A stretch of 64,000 nucleotides of DNA from Paenibacillus sp. FSL R5-0490 (GTDB taxonomy: Bacteria; Bacillota; Bacilli; Bacillales; Cytobacillaceae). How positions within the stretch are numbered: position 1 is the stretch's first letter; each line of letters starts with the position of its first letter. The DNA is taken from positions 1 through 64,000 of the forward strand of contig NZ_MRTQ01000001.1 of NCBI RefSeq assembly GCF_001956215.1, written 5' to 3'. Positions 1 to 9,749 of the stretch are shown piece by piece. The position numbers and the translations under genes were made by a program. Under the pieces are notes generated by a model. It made no database searches. It was not told the origin of the DNA and was given only the letters and a program-made list of their open reading frames with translations.

Positions 1-78
1 GCCCGTAAAGGCCCGATTGGTTCAACTAACAATTAGCGGGGAAAAAGCACTCCCCACTAATTGAAGTTTCACTTTATA
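1..78 (+). repeat. Hairpin repeat, copy 1 (5' truncated by window)
   Basis: This segment matches 15251-15330 almost base for base, apart from the hairpin interior. It contains an inverted repeat, CAATTAG (30-36) and CTAATTG (57-63), with GGGG/CCCC inside it. It ends with the shared tail TTTCACTTTATA and lies just before murE. The left hairpin seen in copy 2 would lie outside the window. It is not coding. The rest of the gap to murE shows no clear promoter. Confidence 0.75.
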
Positions 79-141
79 CTGATCAGTTTTATTAAATAAG
101 GGAATAGTTTGCTCTGTTTTAACATGAGAGGAATGGTAAAG

Positions 142-1602
142 ATGGAATTACATAAACTGCTGCGATTTTTACAGCCTTATATGACATATAAAGGGGAAAA
201 CCCTGAAATCACAGCGATTGTTAACGATAACCGAAAAGTTCTGCCTGGAAGTCTGTTTATTTGCATTGAGGGCTATACGGTGGATGGCCATGATTTTGCA
301 GCTTCTGCTGCCGAAAAAGGCGCAGCAGCGATAGTGGCCCAAAAAGAGCTGGACTTAGATATCCCGGTTATAGTAGTTAATAATACAAAACGGGCGATGG
401 CCGTGCTGGCTGATGCTTTTTATGGACAGCCGAGCAAGCAGCTTCATTTAATTGGCATAACAGGGACTAATGGCAAAACAACAACAAGTCATTTAATTGA
501 AAAGATTCTTGCAGACGCAGGAAGGAAGACCGGCTTAATTGGCACGATGTATACGAAGATTGCCGATGAAACTTTTGAAGTGAAAAATACTACTCCTGAA
601 AGCCTGACTTTGCAAAGCACATTTAGAAAAATGGCAGATGCAGGTGTGGATTCAGCTGTAATGGAAGTGTCTTCTCATGCACTTGTTGAAGGCCGTGTTC
701 ATGGCTGTGATTTTAATATAGCTGTATTTACGAACCTGACACAGGATCACCTGGATTATCATAAAACGATGGATGAATACAGGAGAGCAAAAGGGCTGTT
801 GTTTGCCCAGCTTGGAAGCGCCTATAATCATGGAGAACCGAAGTATGCCATTTTAAATTCAGATGACCCTGCCTCCGCAGAATATGAAAAAGCGACAGCT
901 GCTCATGTCATTTCCTACGGAATTGATCAGGAAGCTGATCTGCGGGCTATTAATATTCAAATGACTGCTGCCGGTACGGAATTTGACTTAATTTCCCCAT
1001 TCGGGAAGCATAAAGTTTCTTTAAAAATGATAGGAAAGTTCAGCATCTATAATGTACTGGCAAGTATTGGTGCTGGTATCGCTGCAGGCATATCAATCTC
1101 TCAAATCATTAAATCTGCAGAAGAAGTTAAAGGAGTTGCCGGCAGATTTGAAACCGTAGATGCAGGCCAGGATTTTTCTGTGATTGTTGATTATTCACAT
1201 ACACCGGACAGTCTGAAAAATGCACTGGAAACGGTAAAGCAATTTGCCCTGAAGCGCATTTTCGCCATCGTGGGCTGCGGAGGAGACAGAGACAGATCCA
1301 AACGTCCGTTAATGGCAGAAATTGCATGCCAGTACAGTACAGACCCAATTTTCACTTCAGATAATCCGAGAAGTGAAGATCCAATCCAAATCCTGAGAGA
1401 TATGGAAGAGGGAGTAAAAGATGAAAGTTATAAAATAATCGTCGATCGAAAAGAAGCCATTCACTATGCGGTGAAAAATGCCAGTGCAGGAGACGTTATC
1501 TTAATAGCAGGAAAAGGTCATGAGACCTATCAGATAGTAGGCAGCCATGTTTTTGACTTTGATGACCGTCTGGTGGCAAAAGAGGCTATAGAGGAGCGAT
1601 AA
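142..1602 (+). CDS. murE: UDP-MurNAc-tripeptide synthetase (meso-DAP-adding)
   Basis: MurE is a cytoplasmic ATP-dependent ligase that adds the third stem-peptide residue to UDP-MurNAc-L-Ala-D-Glu. The 486-residue product has the N-domain near residues 25-65, the P-loop GTNGKTT near 108-114 and the late motif DNPRSEDP, whose DNPR form is typical of meso-diaminopimelate enzymes rather than lysine enzymes. The ATG at 142 is chosen because GAGAGGA lies about 10 bases upstream and the product then begins MELHKLL, like the B. subtilis protein. Upstream in-frame starts at 109 and 133 lack a well-spaced site. It is followed at once by the MurF-like fragment and mraY. Confidence 0.97.
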   Translation: MELHKLLRFLQPYMTYKGENPEITAIVNDNRKVLPGSLFICIEGYTVDGHDFAASAAEKGAAAIVAQKELDLDIPVIVVNNTKRAMAVLADAFYGQPSKQLHLIGITGTNGKTTTSHLIEKILADAGRKTGLIGTMYTKIADETFEVKNTTPESLTLQSTFRKMADAGVDSAVMEVSSHALVEGRVHGCDFNIAVFTNLTQDHLDYHKTMDEYRRAKGLLFAQLGSAYNHGEPKYAILNSDDPASAEYEKATAAHVISYGIDQEADLRAINIQMTAAGTEFDLISPFGKHKVSLKMIGKFSIYNVLASIGAGIAAGISISQIIKSAEEVKGVAGRFETVDAGQDFSVIVDYSHTPDSLKNALETVKQFALKRIFAIVGCGGDRDRSKRPLMAEIACQYSTDPIFTSDNPRSEDPIQILRDMEEGVKDESYKIIVDRKEAIHYAVKNASAGDVILIAGKGHETYQIVGSHVFDFDDRLVAKEAIEER

Positions 1603-1603
1603 A

Positions 1604-2053
1604 ATGTATTTGACGTATCAGGATTTAGCGGAATTGTTTCCGGCTGCCAAAGGAATAAAGGATCATGAGCTGGAATTTCATACCGTGGCATCGTCCTCTT
1701 CTGACCTGCAGCCAAAAGGAATTTATATTCCTTACGAGGAAGACGGAAATCTGAAGGAAGCTATTGAAAGAGGGGCTGTTGCTGCAATCTGGAATGAGAA
1801 TGCCGAGACGCCGTCATACACCCCAAATCATTTCCCTATTTTTTATACAAACGACTTAACGAAAGGCTTAAAGGATATCATGGAATTATATATTAATAAA
1901 TTAAGTAAAGCAGAAGAAAAGATGAACACAACTAATTTTCTTATTTCGAATGAAGAAAGTCTTAAAGAAAAAGAAACAACATATGATATTGCTGTAATGG
2001 CTGCAAGATTAGCGGAAACTGCGGGTAATGCCAAACGCGAAAGGAGGGGATAA
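1604..2053 (+). CDS. Lone Mur-ligase N-domain protein (MurF-like remnant)
   Basis: This 149-residue protein resembles only the N-terminal domain of MurF/MurE-type ligases. [17 protein letters not shown] (about 28-44) matches the family's DSR-x-v-x-pGdlF signature, followed by a GAVAAIW strand. There is no GTNGKTT P-loop and no C-terminal domain, so it cannot be a ligase. The tail after about residue 105 is charged and not recognised. It has its own site (GAGGAG) and an ATG two bases after murE, and the frame is open up to a strong Shine-Dalgarno for mraY, so it is probably translated. B. subtilis has no gene here. It may be a decayed in-cluster murF or a repurposed accessory domain. Confidence 0.7.
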   Translation: MYLTYQDLAELFPAAKGIKDHELEFHTVASSSSDLQPKGIYIPYEEDGNLKEAIERGAVAAIWNENAETPSYTPNHFPIFYTNDLTKGLKDIMELYINKLSKAEEKMNTTNFLISNEESLKEKETTYDIAVMAARLAETAGNAKRERRG

Positions 2054-2055
2054 GT

Positions 2056-3030
2056 ATGATGGAGCAAGTTATTTTTTTCACAATATTGGCAGGTTTTTTA
2101 ATTACGGTATTGCTGTCTCCCATATTTATTCCCTTCCTGAGAAGGTTAAAATTTGGGCAAAGCATCCGTGAAGAAGGCCCGAAATCCCATATGAAGAAGA
2201 CAGGTACTCCGACAATGGGCGGGATTATGATTCTTCTTTCCGTCACGGTGACCACTTTATTTATGACCAGTAAATTTTCACAGCCTGCAGTAGAAACATA
2301 TTTGCTGCTTCTGGTTACCCTGGGGTTTGGACTCCTCGGTTTCCTGGATGATTTTATTAAAGTGGTTTTGAAGCGTAATTTAGGCCTGACTTCAAAACAG
2401 AAGCTTCTGGGCCAGATTATTATTTCAGTGATTTTTTATTTTGTTTATAAGCAGAATGACTTTTCAACAGAGGTACATATTCCGCTGACAGATATTTCGA
2501 TTGATTTGGGCTGGGGGTATGTTTTATTTATTATTTTCTGGCTGGTCGGATTCTCAAATGCTGTCAATCTGACAGATGGACTTGATGGACTTGTCTCCGG
2601 GACTGCCGCAATCGCTTTTGGAGCATTTGCAGTACTGGCCTGGAATCAATCCCAATTTGAAGTATCCATTTTTTCTGTAGCAGTAGTTGGAGCAGTATTG
2701 GGTTTCCTTGTCTTTAACGCCCATCCTGCAAAGGTGTTTATGGGAGACACGGGCTCACTGGCTCTTGGCGGTGCTATTGCGACCATAGCCATCCTGACAA
2801 AACTTGAAATCATCCTGATTATTATCGGCGGGGTTTTTGTTATTGAAACATTATCTGTTATTCTACAGGTGGCCTCCTTTAAAACCACCGGCAGACGGAT
2901 TTTCCGCATGAGCCCGCTTCACCATCATTATGAATTGGCAGGCTGGTCAGAATGGCGGGTTGTTGTTACGTTTTGGACGGTTGGGTTATTGTTTGCAATT
3001 TTAGGAATTTATATTGAGGTGTGGGTGTAA
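2056..3030 (+). CDS. mraY: Phospho-MurNAc-pentapeptide transferase
   Basis: MraY transfers phospho-MurNAc-pentapeptide from UDP to undecaprenyl phosphate, making lipid I at the inner face of the membrane. The 324-residue protein is strongly hydrophobic with about ten membrane segments. The family residues are visible: LDDFIK (about 97-102), NLTDGLDG (171-178), FMGDTGS (about 229-235) and HHHYEL near 290. The site AAAGGAGGGG precedes ATG-ATG at 2056/2059, and either may start. It sits between murE and murD in the usual dcw order, and murD begins at the next base after its stop. Confidence 0.97.
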   Translation: MMEQVIFFTILAGFLITVLLSPIFIPFLRRLKFGQSIREEGPKSHMKKTGTPTMGGIMILLSVTVTTLFMTSKFSQPAVETYLLLLVTLGFGLLGFLDDFIKVVLKRNLGLTSKQKLLGQIIISVIFYFVYKQNDFSTEVHIPLTDISIDLGWGYVLFIIFWLVGFSNAVNLTDGLDGLVSGTAAIAFGAFAVLAWNQSQFEVSIFSVAVVGAVLGFLVFNAHPAKVFMGDTGSLALGGAIATIAILTKLEIILIIIGGVFVIETLSVILQVASFKTTGRRIFRMSPLHHHYELAGWSEWRVVVTFWTVGLLFAILGIYIEVWV

Positions 3031-4383
3031 GTGAAAGAAGTCAATCGCTATAGACATAAGAAAATATTAGTACTGGGGCTGGCGAAAAGCGGAGTGAGTG
3101 CAGCTTCCCTTTTACATAAGCTTGGAGCATTTGTGACTGTTAATGATTATAAGCCGCTTGCAGAAAATCCTGAAGCACAAGGACTGCTTGAGCAGGGGAT
3201 TACAGTTATTTGCGGTGGCCATCCCATTGAACTTCTTGAAGAGGGGTTTGAGCTGATTGTGAAAAATCCCGGTATACCTTATCATAATCCAATGATAAAA
3301 GGAGCCCTTGAAAAGGGCATACCGGTTATTACAGAAGTGGAGCTTGCCTATCAGGTTTCTGAAGCTCCTTTTATTGCGATTACTGGCACTAATGGAAAAA
3401 CGACAACGACTACTCTTGTGTTTGAAATGCTTCAGGCAGGGAGCAAGATGCCGCTGATAGCTGGAAATATTGGTACAGTAGCTTCAGAAGTTGCCCAGAA
3501 TGCCGCGGAAGAAAACAATATCGTGATTGAGCTTTCATCGTTTCAGCTGATGGGCATTCAGGATTTCAGGCCGAGAATTGCCATTTTAACCAATTTATAT
3601 GATGCCCATTTGGATTACCATGGCACAAGAGAAGATTACCATGCAGCCAAAGCAAACATAACGATGAATCAGACTGAACAGGATTATTTCATTGTCAATG
3701 CCGACCAGGATAAAGTAATGGAATGTGCTGCCCGGTCAAAGGCTCAGATCATTCCTTTTTCGACTTCCAAAGTCCTGTCTGAAGGTGCATATGTTAAAGA
3801 TGGCTGGATTTATTTTAATGATGAACAAGTGATGGAAAGAAAAGATGTATCATTGCCAGGAGAGCACAACCTTGAAAATATCCTTTCGTCAGTGGCTGCT
3901 GCCAAGCTGACAGGAGTCGGGAATGAAGCCATCAGCCGGATTCTGAGCTCGTTTACAGGTGTAAAGCACCGCCTGCAATATGTTGGGGAATATCAAAATA
4001 GGAAATTTTATAATGATTCTAAAGCAACGAACATCCTTGCAACGAAGAATGCAGTCGCAGCATTTGATCAGCCTGTTCTTCTTCTTGCAGGAGGTCTTGA
4101 CCGCGGAAATAGCTTTGATGAACTCATTCCATCTCTTAAAAAGGTAAAGGCTCTGGTAACCTTTGGCCAAACTGCTGAAAAGATTGAAAAAGCAGCAATG
4201 GAAGCGGGAATAAAAACAATTGAGCGTGTCGATAATGTTGAAAACGCCGTACCAGCAGCCTTCAAGCTTTCGGAGCCGGGAGATGTGATTCTGCTTTCTC
4301 CTGCCTGTGCAAGCTGGGACCAATATAAAACTTTTGAGGTTCGGGGAGACATGTTTATAGATGCGGTGCATAAACTTAGTTAA
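3031..4383 (+). CDS. murD: UDP-MurNAc-L-alanine:D-glutamate ligase
   Basis: MurD adds D-glutamate to UDP-MurNAc-L-alanine in the cytoplasm. The 450-residue product has a Rossmann-like N-domain (LGLAKSG near 15-21), the ATP loop GTNGKTT at 119-125 and the C-domain with GGLDRG and [10 protein letters not shown]. The start is GTG immediately after the mraY stop, which suggests translational coupling. The length equals the usual Bacillus enzyme. A 170-base gap separates it from spoVE, so a new promoter may begin there. Confidence 0.97.
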   Translation: MKEVNRYRHKKILVLGLAKSGVSAASLLHKLGAFVTVNDYKPLAENPEAQGLLEQGITVICGGHPIELLEEGFELIVKNPGIPYHNPMIKGALEKGIPVITEVELAYQVSEAPFIAITGTNGKTTTTTLVFEMLQAGSKMPLIAGNIGTVASEVAQNAAEENNIVIELSSFQLMGIQDFRPRIAILTNLYDAHLDYHGTREDYHAAKANITMNQTEQDYFIVNADQDKVMECAARSKAQIIPFSTSKVLSEGAYVKDGWIYFNDEQVMERKDVSLPGEHNLENILSSVAAAKLTGVGNEAISRILSSFTGVKHRLQYVGEYQNRKFYNDSKATNILATKNAVAAFDQPVLLLAGGLDRGNSFDELIPSLKKVKALVTFGQTAEKIEKAAMEAGIKTIERVDNVENAVPAAFKLSEPGDVILLSPACASWDQYKTFEVRGDMFIDAVHKLS

Positions 4384-4553
4384 GGGCTTGTCTGCGGGAC
4401 TAAGAAACTTTCAGCAAAGGCATTCATCTTCCTCGCGTGGCATTTAGAGCTATAAAAAAGAAACAATAGACTGCCTGAAAGCGGGTAAGCTTATTTCGGC
4501 AGGGTATATTATTCTACTTGACAGCCCTAAAACTTGCATTCGAGGTGTTTTCG
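4384..4553 (+). other. murD-spoVE intergenic leader with hairpin
   Basis: The gap holds an imperfect hairpin: CTGCC (bulged T) GAAA at 4471-4480 pairs with TTTCGGCAG at 4494-4502. It is not followed by a T-run, so it is not a classical terminator. The family knowledge is that B. subtilis spoVE has sporulation promoters in this gap. I could not fix a convincing sigma-E match here. Confidence 0.4.
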
Positions 4554-5654
4554 TTGCCGGCTAAAAAAACCACTCCCGATTTTATATTAATGATCGTCAC
4601 TTTAACGCTGCTTGCTGTAGGATTGACTATGGTATACAGTGCCAGTGCAATTTGGGCAGATTATAAATTTGACGATTCTTTCTTTTTTGCGAAAAGGCAA
4701 ATGCTTTTTGCCGGAGTCGGAATTATTGCGATGTTTTTTATTATGAATGTGGATTACTGGACCTGGAGAACTTGGGCAAAAGTGTTAATTATCATCTGTT
4801 TTGTGCTTTTGCTACTGGTGCTGGTTCCGGGCGTAGGCAATGTGCGAAACGGTTCCAGGAGCTGGATTGGCGTTGGTGCATTTTCCATACAGCCTTCGGA
4901 GTTTATGAAGCTTGCCATGATTGTGTTTATGGCAAAATTCCTCTCCGAAAAACAAAAGCTGATCACTTCTTTCCGAAAAGGTCTTGTACCATCTTTAGGG
5001 CTGGTGTTTCTAGCATTTGGATTAATTATGCTGCAGCCTGATTTAGGGACTGGAACTGTAATGGTGGGTACCTGTGTTGTCATGATTTTCATTGCAGGGG
5101 CCAGAATCAGCCACTTTGTCTGGTTTGCCGCTGCAGGTCTGGCCGGATTTGTGGCACTGGTTCTGTCAGCCCCTTACAGAATAAAGAGGATTACATCCTT
5201 TCTTGACCCATGGGAGGACCCGCTGGGAAGCGGTTTCCAGATTATCCAATCCTTATATGCAATTGGGCCTGGAGGGCTGTTCGGCCTTGGTCTGGGACAG
5301 AGCAGACAAAAGTTTTTCTATCTTCCTGAACCGCAGACAGATTTCATTTTTGCCATTTTAGCTGAGGAACTTGGGTTTATTGGCGGATCTTTTGTCATAT
5401 TGTTATTTGCCCTTCTCTTATGGCGAGGCATCCGCATAGCTCTTGGCGCCCCTGATTTATATGGGAGTTTTTTGGCTGTTGGGATTATAGCAATGGTCGC
5501 TATTCAGGTAATGATCAACATCGGGGTTGTAACAGGTCTGATGCCTGTTACGGGCATCACGCTTCCATTTCTGAGCTACGGGGGATCTTCCCTGACACTG
5601 ATGCTAATGGCTATAGGGGTTCTGCTTAATATTAGCAGATATGCAAGGTACTAG
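4554..5654 (+). CDS. spoVE: SEDS glycosyltransferase SpoVE
   Basis: SpoVE is the sporulation member of the FtsW/RodA (SEDS) family, an integral membrane peptidoglycan polymerase for the spore cortex. The product is 366 residues, the same length as in B. subtilis, and polytopic. It has PEPQTDFIFA, the late SYGGSS motif and the conserved MVYSASA start region. The TTG at 4554 is preferred: CGAGGTG lies 6 bases upstream and the protein then starts PAKKTTPDF after the initiator. An upstream in-frame TTG at 4518 lacks a site. It ends in a strong terminator. Confidence 0.93.
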   Translation: MPAKKTTPDFILMIVTLTLLAVGLTMVYSASAIWADYKFDDSFFFAKRQMLFAGVGIIAMFFIMNVDYWTWRTWAKVLIIICFVLLLLVLVPGVGNVRNGSRSWIGVGAFSIQPSEFMKLAMIVFMAKFLSEKQKLITSFRKGLVPSLGLVFLAFGLIMLQPDLGTGTVMVGTCVVMIFIAGARISHFVWFAAAGLAGFVALVLSAPYRIKRITSFLDPWEDPLGSGFQIIQSLYAIGPGGLFGLGLGQSRQKFFYLPEPQTDFIFAILAEELGFIGGSFVILLFALLLWRGIRIALGAPDLYGSFLAVGIIAMVAIQVMINIGVVTGLMPVTGITLPFLSYGGSSLTLMLMAIGVLLNISRYARY

Positions 5655-5677
5655 CGCATTTATAACATGCATTTTAG

Positions 5678-5706
5678 GAAACCCTGTGAAGCAGGGTTTC
5701 TTTTTT
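5678..5706 (+). terminator. Rho-independent terminator after spoVE
   Basis: A 9-base-pair stem, GAAACCCTG (5678-5686) with CAGGGTTTC (5692-5700), is followed by six T residues. Confidence 0.9.
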
Positions 5707-5839
5707 GGAAGCAATAACAAATCCGGCACGCTAAATTATCAAACTTCTTTGCAATTTTGCACATTATTACATTTCTTTAACATTATGATGTTCGTTCCTA
5801 TCTATTTGTTTTGAATATAGTAGAATAGGGAAATGAGGG

Positions 5840-5855
5840 GGAGTGTTTGCACTCC
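5840..5855 (+). other. Small hairpin in murG leader
   Basis: GGAGTG (5840-5845) and CACTCC (5850-5855) form a perfect 6-base-pair stem with a TTTG loop in the 284-base gap before murG. The stem hides a GGAG-like sequence, but it is too far from murG to be its binding site. The rest of the gap is AT-rich and shows only weak promoter-like sequences. Confidence 0.4.
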
Positions 5856-5938
5856 AACACGCTATGGCCCTTTATAAATATTTACCGAGGCTTAACAAAT
5901 GAATGCTATAGATTATAACTCTTTTATGAGGTGAAAGA

Positions 5939-7042
5939 ATGAAAATTGCTGTTAGCGGCGGAGGAACTGGCGGTCATATATATCCGGCACTTGCGCTTAT
6001 AAGACAAATTCAGAAAGAACATAAGGATGCTGAATTTTTATATATTGGAACTGAAAAAGGGCTTGAAAACACGATTGTGAATCGTGAAAATATCCCTTTT
6101 AACTCAATACATATAACCGGTTTTAAAAGAAAAATCTCCTTGGATAATGTGAAAACTGTCTTAAGGTTCCTGAAAGGCGTTCGTGACAGCAAAATGATGC
6201 TTAAGGAATTTAAGGCAGATGTTGTCATCGGTACAGGCGGATATGTATGCGGACCTGTTGTATATGCTGCTTCCAAGCTTGGGATCCCAACCATAATTCA
6301 TGAGCAAAACAGTGTCCCTGGATTAACCAATAAATTCTTAAGCAGATATGTAGATAAAATTGCAGTTTGTTTTGAAGAAGCAAAGGCTTTTTTTCCGGAA
6401 ACTAAAACCGTCATGACAGGGAATCCGCGTGCATCAGAGGTTTTGGGACAGGATGGAATCAGGGGAAGGCTATCTGCAGGATTAAAGACAGGAGTTCCTG
6501 CTGTGTTAATTTTTGGCGGCAGCAGAGGAGCAAGGCCGATAAATGATGCAGTATTAAAAACACTGGCTGAGCTTGGTGAAAAGCCATATCAGGTTCTTTA
6601 TATTACAGGTGATGTGCACTATGAGGATGTGCAAAAAGAAGTAGAGCTTGTGGGAAATCCTGAAAACGTAATTATCAAACCATTTATTCACAATATGCCA
6701 GAAGTGCTGGCCGGAGCCAGCCTTGTCGTATCACGTGCAGGAGCCACCACATTGGCAGAAATAACTTCTTTAGGCATTCCAAGCATATTAATCCCGAGCC
6801 CGTATGTAACAAATAACCACCAGGAGAAAAATGCAAGAGCGCTTAGTGACCATGGTGCTGCAGAGCTATTGCTTGAAAAAGAATTAACAGGCAAAAAACT
6901 TATTGATAGCATTGACCGAATTATTCTCGATAAAGATAAAATGGATAGCATGAAGGAAGCTTCGAGAAAACTTGGAATCCGGGATGCATCAAATAGACTT
7001 TACAAACTAATGGCAGAATTGGTTTCAGATAGCGGAAAGTAG
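5939..7042 (+). CDS. murG: MurG GlcNAc transferase (lipid II synthesis)
   Basis: MurG adds GlcNAc from UDP-GlcNAc to lipid I, forming lipid II on the cytoplasmic membrane face. The 367-residue GT28 protein begins with the glycine-rich [13 protein letters not shown] loop, then [10 protein letters not shown] (near 97-106), IHEQNSVPG and the C-domain nucleotide site [11 protein letters not shown] and [11 protein letters not shown]. The ATG at 5939 follows GAGGTGAAAG. It is separated from spoVE by a terminator, so it has its own promoter or is driven from the gap. Confidence 0.97.
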   Translation: MKIAVSGGGTGGHIYPALALIRQIQKEHKDAEFLYIGTEKGLENTIVNRENIPFNSIHITGFKRKISLDNVKTVLRFLKGVRDSKMMLKEFKADVVIGTGGYVCGPVVYAASKLGIPTIIHEQNSVPGLTNKFLSRYVDKIAVCFEEAKAFFPETKTVMTGNPRASEVLGQDGIRGRLSAGLKTGVPAVLIFGGSRGARPINDAVLKTLAELGEKPYQVLYITGDVHYEDVQKEVELVGNPENVIIKPFIHNMPEVLAGASLVVSRAGATTLAEITSLGIPSILIPSPYVTNNHQEKNARALSDHGAAELLLEKELTGKKLIDSIDRIILDKDKMDSMKEASRKLGIRDASNRLYKLMAELVSDSGK

Positions 7043-7108
7043 CCCTGAATCGTTAATTTGCATAGAATAAATAAATTTAGGTTGAAATCAATAGAAAGGG
7101 AGGTAAAT

Positions 7109-8017
7109 ATGGACGGATTTATCAGCAAACTTAGAGAATTAAACATTGGAACAATCAAAGAAAATGAACCAATGGCTAATCATACAACAATGAAGATTGG
7201 CGGTCCCGCCGATTTGTTTATTGAGCCTTCTTCCATAGAAAACCTGGCAAAAGCGATGGAATTGATCCGTCAATTTGAATTGAACTGGAGAGCGATTGGA
7301 AGAGGATCGAATCTGCTCGTATCTGATGGCGGCATAGAAGGCGTGGTCATTAAATTGGGCCGCGGCATGGACCACATGGATCTTAATGGAACAGAGCTGA
7401 AAGCTGGCGGCGGTTATTCATTGGTAGCTCTCTCCACCATAATCAGTAAAAAAGGCTTGTCAGGACTTGAGTTTGCCAGCGGGATTCCCGGGTCGGTAGG
7501 CGGAGCAGTTTATATGAACGCTGGTGCTCACGGTTCAGATATTTCGCAAATTCTGACCAAGGCACATGTTCTTTTTGAGGATGGGAAAATGGGCTGGCTC
7601 ACGAATGAGGAAATGGAATTTTCTTATAGAACCTCCGTTCTTCAAAAGAAGCGTCCAGGAATTGTTCTTGAGGCCGTTTTTCAGCTTACAGAGGGAGACC
7701 GGGAAAAAATATCCTCCGCTATGCAAAAGAATAAGGATTACAGGAAGGAAACTCAGCCTTGGAACTTCCCATGTGCAGGCAGTATTTTCCGTAACCCGCT
7801 CCCTGAATATGCCGGTCATCTCATTGAGAAAGCCGGCTTGAAAGGCCACTCCATTGGAGGTGCTCAAATTTCCAATATGCATGGGAATTTCATCGTGAAT
7901 GCAGGAGATGCAAAAGCGGAAGATGTCCTGGCGCTTATTCAGCATATTAAGGATACAATCTTTGATATGTACGGAGTAAAAATGGAGACAGAAGTGGAAA
8001 TAATCGGTCGAAAGTAA
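7109..8017 (+). CDS. murB: UDP-N-acetylenolpyruvoylglucosamine reductase
   Basis: MurB reduces UDP-GlcNAc-enolpyruvate to UDP-MurNAc using FAD and NADPH. The 302-residue product shows the FAD-binding segment [12 protein letters not shown], the [20 protein letters not shown] region, the SYRTS motif and [10 protein letters not shown], which marks the type IIa enzymes of Bacillus. The ATG at 7109 follows AAAGGGAGG. The open frame extends 17 codons upstream to 7058 but without a site. It ends before a hairpin that may terminate the murG-murB unit. Confidence 0.96.
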   Translation: MDGFISKLRELNIGTIKENEPMANHTTMKIGGPADLFIEPSSIENLAKAMELIRQFELNWRAIGRGSNLLVSDGGIEGVVIKLGRGMDHMDLNGTELKAGGGYSLVALSTIISKKGLSGLEFASGIPGSVGGAVYMNAGAHGSDISQILTKAHVLFEDGKMGWLTNEEMEFSYRTSVLQKKRPGIVLEAVFQLTEGDREKISSAMQKNKDYRKETQPWNFPCAGSIFRNPLPEYAGHLIEKAGLKGHSIGGAQISNMHGNFIVNAGDAKAEDVLALIQHIKDTIFDMYGVKMETEVEIIGRK

Positions 8018-8050
8018 CGGGAAATAATACCTCACAGATACCATTTATTG

Positions 8051-8059
8051 TGATATAAT
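8051..8059 (+). promoter_or_regulatory. Extended -10 promoter candidate for divIB
   Basis: TGATATAAT fits the extended -10 form TG-N-TATAAT. No good -35 is seen. A hairpin starts about 30 bases downstream, so transcripts from here would run straight into it. Confidence 0.4.
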
Positions 8060-8089
8060 GATTAATTAGATAACAGTATATGCAGTGTT

Positions 8090-8120
8090 AACGGCATGTT
8101 TCACATGCCGTTCTCTTCCC
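8090..8120 (+). terminator. Terminator-like hairpin before divIB
   Basis: AACGGCATGT (8090-8099) and ACATGCCGTT (8103-8112) form a perfect 10-base-pair stem with a 3-base loop. The tail CTCTTCCC is only moderately T-rich, so termination may be partial. Confidence 0.55.
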
Positions 8121-8209
8121 TAATTTTTTAATTGCATAAATTGTGCTGGACAAGCCATTTGATTAATTTAATTTATTGTCCTTGCGCTTTTCTTGATGGG
8201 GTGATAAAT

Positions 8210-9001
8210 GTGGAGAAAAGTAAGGTTGTCTCGCTTGAGGATCGAATCCCGAAGCTTAAGCAGCAAAGAAAAAAGAAAGCGAACAGAAGGCTGATCTTTT
8301 TGCTGCTGCTTTTTTTCTCGCTGATTGTTTTAGTTATCTACTTTCAATCGCCCTTAAGCCATATTAAACAAATTAAAGTATCCGGCAATTCAATTTATGA
8401 TAAAGAAGAAATTATCCAAATCAGCGGTGTTACTGAAAAAACAAATATTTGGAAGGTTGATGAAGAGGGTATGGAGGGTAAGCTTAAAGAGCTGCCTGAA
8501 ATAAAATCTTCAACTGTTAAGATTCAGCTGCCAAGCACAATCATTATACAGGTAGATGAATTAAAGCGCATTGCCTACATAGCGAAAGAGAAGCACTACC
8601 TTCCTGTAATGGAGAATGGGAGCATATTAAAGGATGAAAAAGCTGCAGAGATCCCTGTTAACGCACCAATCCTAAATGGCTTTTCTGAGGGTGACATCCT
8701 TGATATGATGATCGGAGAACTGGAAACACTGCCCGAAGAGGTATTAAATTCAATTTCAGAAGTCCACCACTCTCCAAAAAAGACAGATTCCAATCATATT
8801 ACTTTGTATATGAATGATGGTTTTGAAGTCAGCGCTACACTAAGAAGTTTTTCAGAAAAAATGGCACACTACCCTTCTATCATAAGCCAGCTGGATCCCG
8901 AAAAAAAGGGAGTCATTGACTTGGAAGTAGGCTCTTATTTTAAAGCTTATGAAAAAGAGGGAGCTGAAGAGATTGAAGAAGAAAATGAAGGTGAAGGGTA
9001 A
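8210..9001 (+). CDS. divIB: Division protein DivIB (FtsQ family)
   Basis: DivIB stabilises the FtsL-DivIC part of the divisome on the outer face of the septal membrane. The 263-residue product has a basic cytoplasmic start (PKLKQQRKKKANRR), one membrane segment near residues 32-52 and an extracellular POTRA domain (SHIKQIKVSGNSIYDKEEI). The GTG at 8210 follows GGGGTGAT with good spacing. The ORF is open for 26 more codons upstream with no binding site. The last 17 bases overlap ylxW. Confidence 0.92.
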   Translation: MEKSKVVSLEDRIPKLKQQRKKKANRRLIFLLLLFFSLIVLVIYFQSPLSHIKQIKVSGNSIYDKEEIIQISGVTEKTNIWKVDEEGMEGKLKELPEIKSSTVKIQLPSTIIIQVDELKRIAYIAKEKHYLPVMENGSILKDEKAAEIPVNAPILNGFSEGDILDMMIGELETLPEEVLNSISEVHHSPKKTDSNHITLYMNDGFEVSATLRSFSEKMAHYPSIISQLDPEKKGVIDLEVGSYFKAYEKEGAEEIEEENEGEG

Positions 9002-9680
9002 TCATGTAATATTCTCCCTGGTCTTTCTCGTTCTGGGTTACATGATGGCTTTTTCCTATCACCTTACACAGGGAGAAGAAGAAAAGCCGGCATTAAGCGG
9101 GAAGCAATGGGAAAGAGACCTGGAGCTCCGTAATCAGCTTGTTGAACTGGAGGAAAAAAACAGAGCTCTTCAAAAAGAATTAAATCAAAAGCAGGAAAAC
9201 GTTCTTGATATTGAAAAGGAGCTTTCACAGGAAGCACAGGTTTATTTTAATCTAGCCGAGGATGCTGAAAAGTACCGGATGCATCTTGGAAAAGTTAAAG
9301 TAAAGGGCCCGGGTGTTGAAGTTACTCTTGCAGATGGCGATTATGATCCTGATGAAGATAACATTAATAATTATATTGTACATGAACACCATGTCTTTAA
9401 AGTAATTAATGAGCTCTATATTTCCGGTGCTTCCGCAGTTGCCATAAACGGGCAGAGGCTGTCGCATAGTTCATATATTGTATGCAATGGGCCTGTGATA
9501 GAAGTAGACGGCTATCAGCATCCTGCCCCTTTTGTCATTACTGCCATTGGTGATGCCGAAGTTCTTTCGTCAGCTCTGAATCTCACAGGCGGGGTGAAAG
9601 ATACATTGGTAGATGAAAACATCCAATTCACTTTAGAGGAAAAGGGCGAAATTATCATTGAACCATTACTGGGTTCGTAA
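8985..9680 (+). CDS. ylxW: DUF881 membrane protein YlxW
   Basis: This DUF881-family protein is known from the Bacillus dcw cluster but its function is not established. The 231-residue product has one N-terminal membrane segment (about 8-26), a coiled-coil stretch rich in Glu, Lys and Gln (about 45-85) and the DUF881 domain (KVKGPGVEVTLADGD, AINGQRLS, PFVITAIGD). The ATG at 8985 overlaps the divIB end and gives the short MKVKG start. An in-frame ATG at 8949 is possible, and neither has a strong binding site. Confidence 0.82.
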   Translation: MKVKGNHVIFSLVFLVLGYMMAFSYHLTQGEEEKPALSGKQWERDLELRNQLVELEEKNRALQKELNQKQENVLDIEKELSQEAQVYFNLAEDAEKYRMHLGKVKVKGPGVEVTLADGDYDPDEDNINNYIVHEHHVFKVINELYISGASAVAINGQRLSHSSYIVCNGPVIEVDGYQHPAPFVITAIGDAEVLSSALNLTGGVKDTLVDENIQFTLEEKGEIIIEPLLGS

Positions 9681-9749
9681 AGCCAAACCAGCATTCGTAT
9701 AAAATTTGTCCACAGAATAATTTATTCGGGAAAGCAAGGTGGAATTAAA

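Noticed and set aside
3889-4371. 160-codon minus-strand open frame over murD
   Set aside because: Antisense to the conserved C-domain of murD, without start signals.
7535-8044. 169-codon minus-strand open frame over murB
   Set aside because: Antisense to murB motifs; composition typical of a shadow.
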